From the NCBI GenBank assembly GCA_000697335.1, contig JNEM01010136.1:1-22147 (forward strand): a stretch of 22,147 bases of DNA. The letters run 5' to 3'. Numbering within the stretch: the stretch's first letter is position 1; the number at the start of each line of letters is the position of its first letter. Of the stretch, positions 21,674-22,147 are shown piece by piece. The stretch is from Conidiobolus incongruus B7586. Taxonomy: Eukaryota; Entomophthoromycota; Entomophthoromycetes; Entomophthorales; Conidiobolaceae. Under the pieces are notes generated by a model that ran no database searches, was not told the origin of the DNA, and saw only the letters and a list, made by a program, of their open reading frames with translations. Made by a program: the position numbers and the translations under genes.

Positions 21674-22059
21674 TGTTAAGAGACTAGTTGTTTAATTCTT
21701 ATATATATTTTATATAATTTAATTAACTATAGATTATATATTTAATTTATACATTTATAACTAAATTAATGATATAAATAATATTGAATTAATTAATAAA
21801 TTAAGTTCCTTTTTTTCTTTCAATTTTTATTATTTTTATTCTTTTCTATTATTTCTAAAATCAAAACTATATTTTATCAATATTATAGTATATTAGTATT
21901 ACCTAATATAAATCTTAATATATTAGTGACTTATTTTAATTTAAAGCTTAATTAAACTTTGTTTACTTTTTTATATTATATTATTATATTTTATGCCATA
22001 TTATTTTTATATTATGTTTTCCTTTACATTATATAGGTATTTTATTATTAATGCTTATA
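21674..22059 (+). repeat. Solo LTR of the chromovirus family, inverted relative to the full element
   Basis: 386 bp colinear with the reverse complement of the LTRs at 169-567 and 5486-5885, beginning TGTTAAGAGACTAGTT and ending near CTTATA. It is clearly more diverged than the LTR pair are from each other, so it is probably an older insertion. I see no interior sequence on either side and no convincing 5-bp duplication. It most likely arose by LTR-LTR recombination. Confidence 0.92.
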
Positions 22060-22147
22060 AATAATTTGTTTTAAAAATCATAAATTAAAATATTTTATAT
22101 TTCTTTAATTATAGGGTGGTATCAATTATAATAATTATTATTAATAA

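Noticed and set aside
22113-22133. TGGTATCA string resembling an LTR-element primer-binding site
   Set aside because: It lies about 55 bp beyond the solo LTR end rather than next to it, and no interior element sequence follows before the window ends.

Overview
This is a very AT-rich (roughly 80% A+T by eye), gene-poor eukaryotic window. It has short spliceosomal introns (47-82 nt, donors GTAAAW/GTATTA/GTAATT, acceptors TAG/CAG), a chromodomain-bearing Ty3/gypsy fossil, and repeat decay by transitions. These features suggest a fungus, probably an early-diverging lineage, because it carries an SSB1/SOSS-B gene that budding yeasts lack. The lineage is inference: no rRNA or tRNA gene is present to fix it.

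Layout. 169-5885: a complete but heavily decayed Ty3/gypsy chromovirus on the minus strand, with two ~400-bp LTRs and a 5-bp target duplication. 6375-7676: an end-to-end 1.3-kb DD34D mariner, broken, on the plus strand, with TA duplications. 7677-15794: about 8 kb without a gene I can identify. It contains a 313-bp mariner deletion derivative (12039-12351), a foldback sequence (9624-9709) and several islets richer in G+C (around 10.8-11.0, 11.7-11.9 and 13.26-13.81 kb) whose nature I cannot settle. 15795-20621: three intact, intron-bearing genes. 21674-22059: a solo LTR of the chromovirus family in the opposite orientation.

The three genes are (1) a 526-aa Cid1/TUTase-like nucleotidyltransferase with one intron, in which the expected catalytic DxD reads Q-L-K; (2) MDE1, the zinc-dependent methylthioribulose-1-phosphate dehydratase of methionine salvage, two introns, minus strand; (3) an SSB1/SOSS-B OB-fold single-stranded DNA-binding protein, three introns, with an Asn/His repeat tail. 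MDE1 and the SSB gene are divergent and share a 668-bp intergenic region. The three genes have unrelated jobs (RNA tailing or RNA binding, methionine salvage, DNA repair), and nothing shows that they work together.

The most useful leads are the apparently catalytically dead nucleotidyltransferase, the mariner plus its small derivative, the transition-only divergence of the LTR pair, and the unexplained G+C-rich islets.
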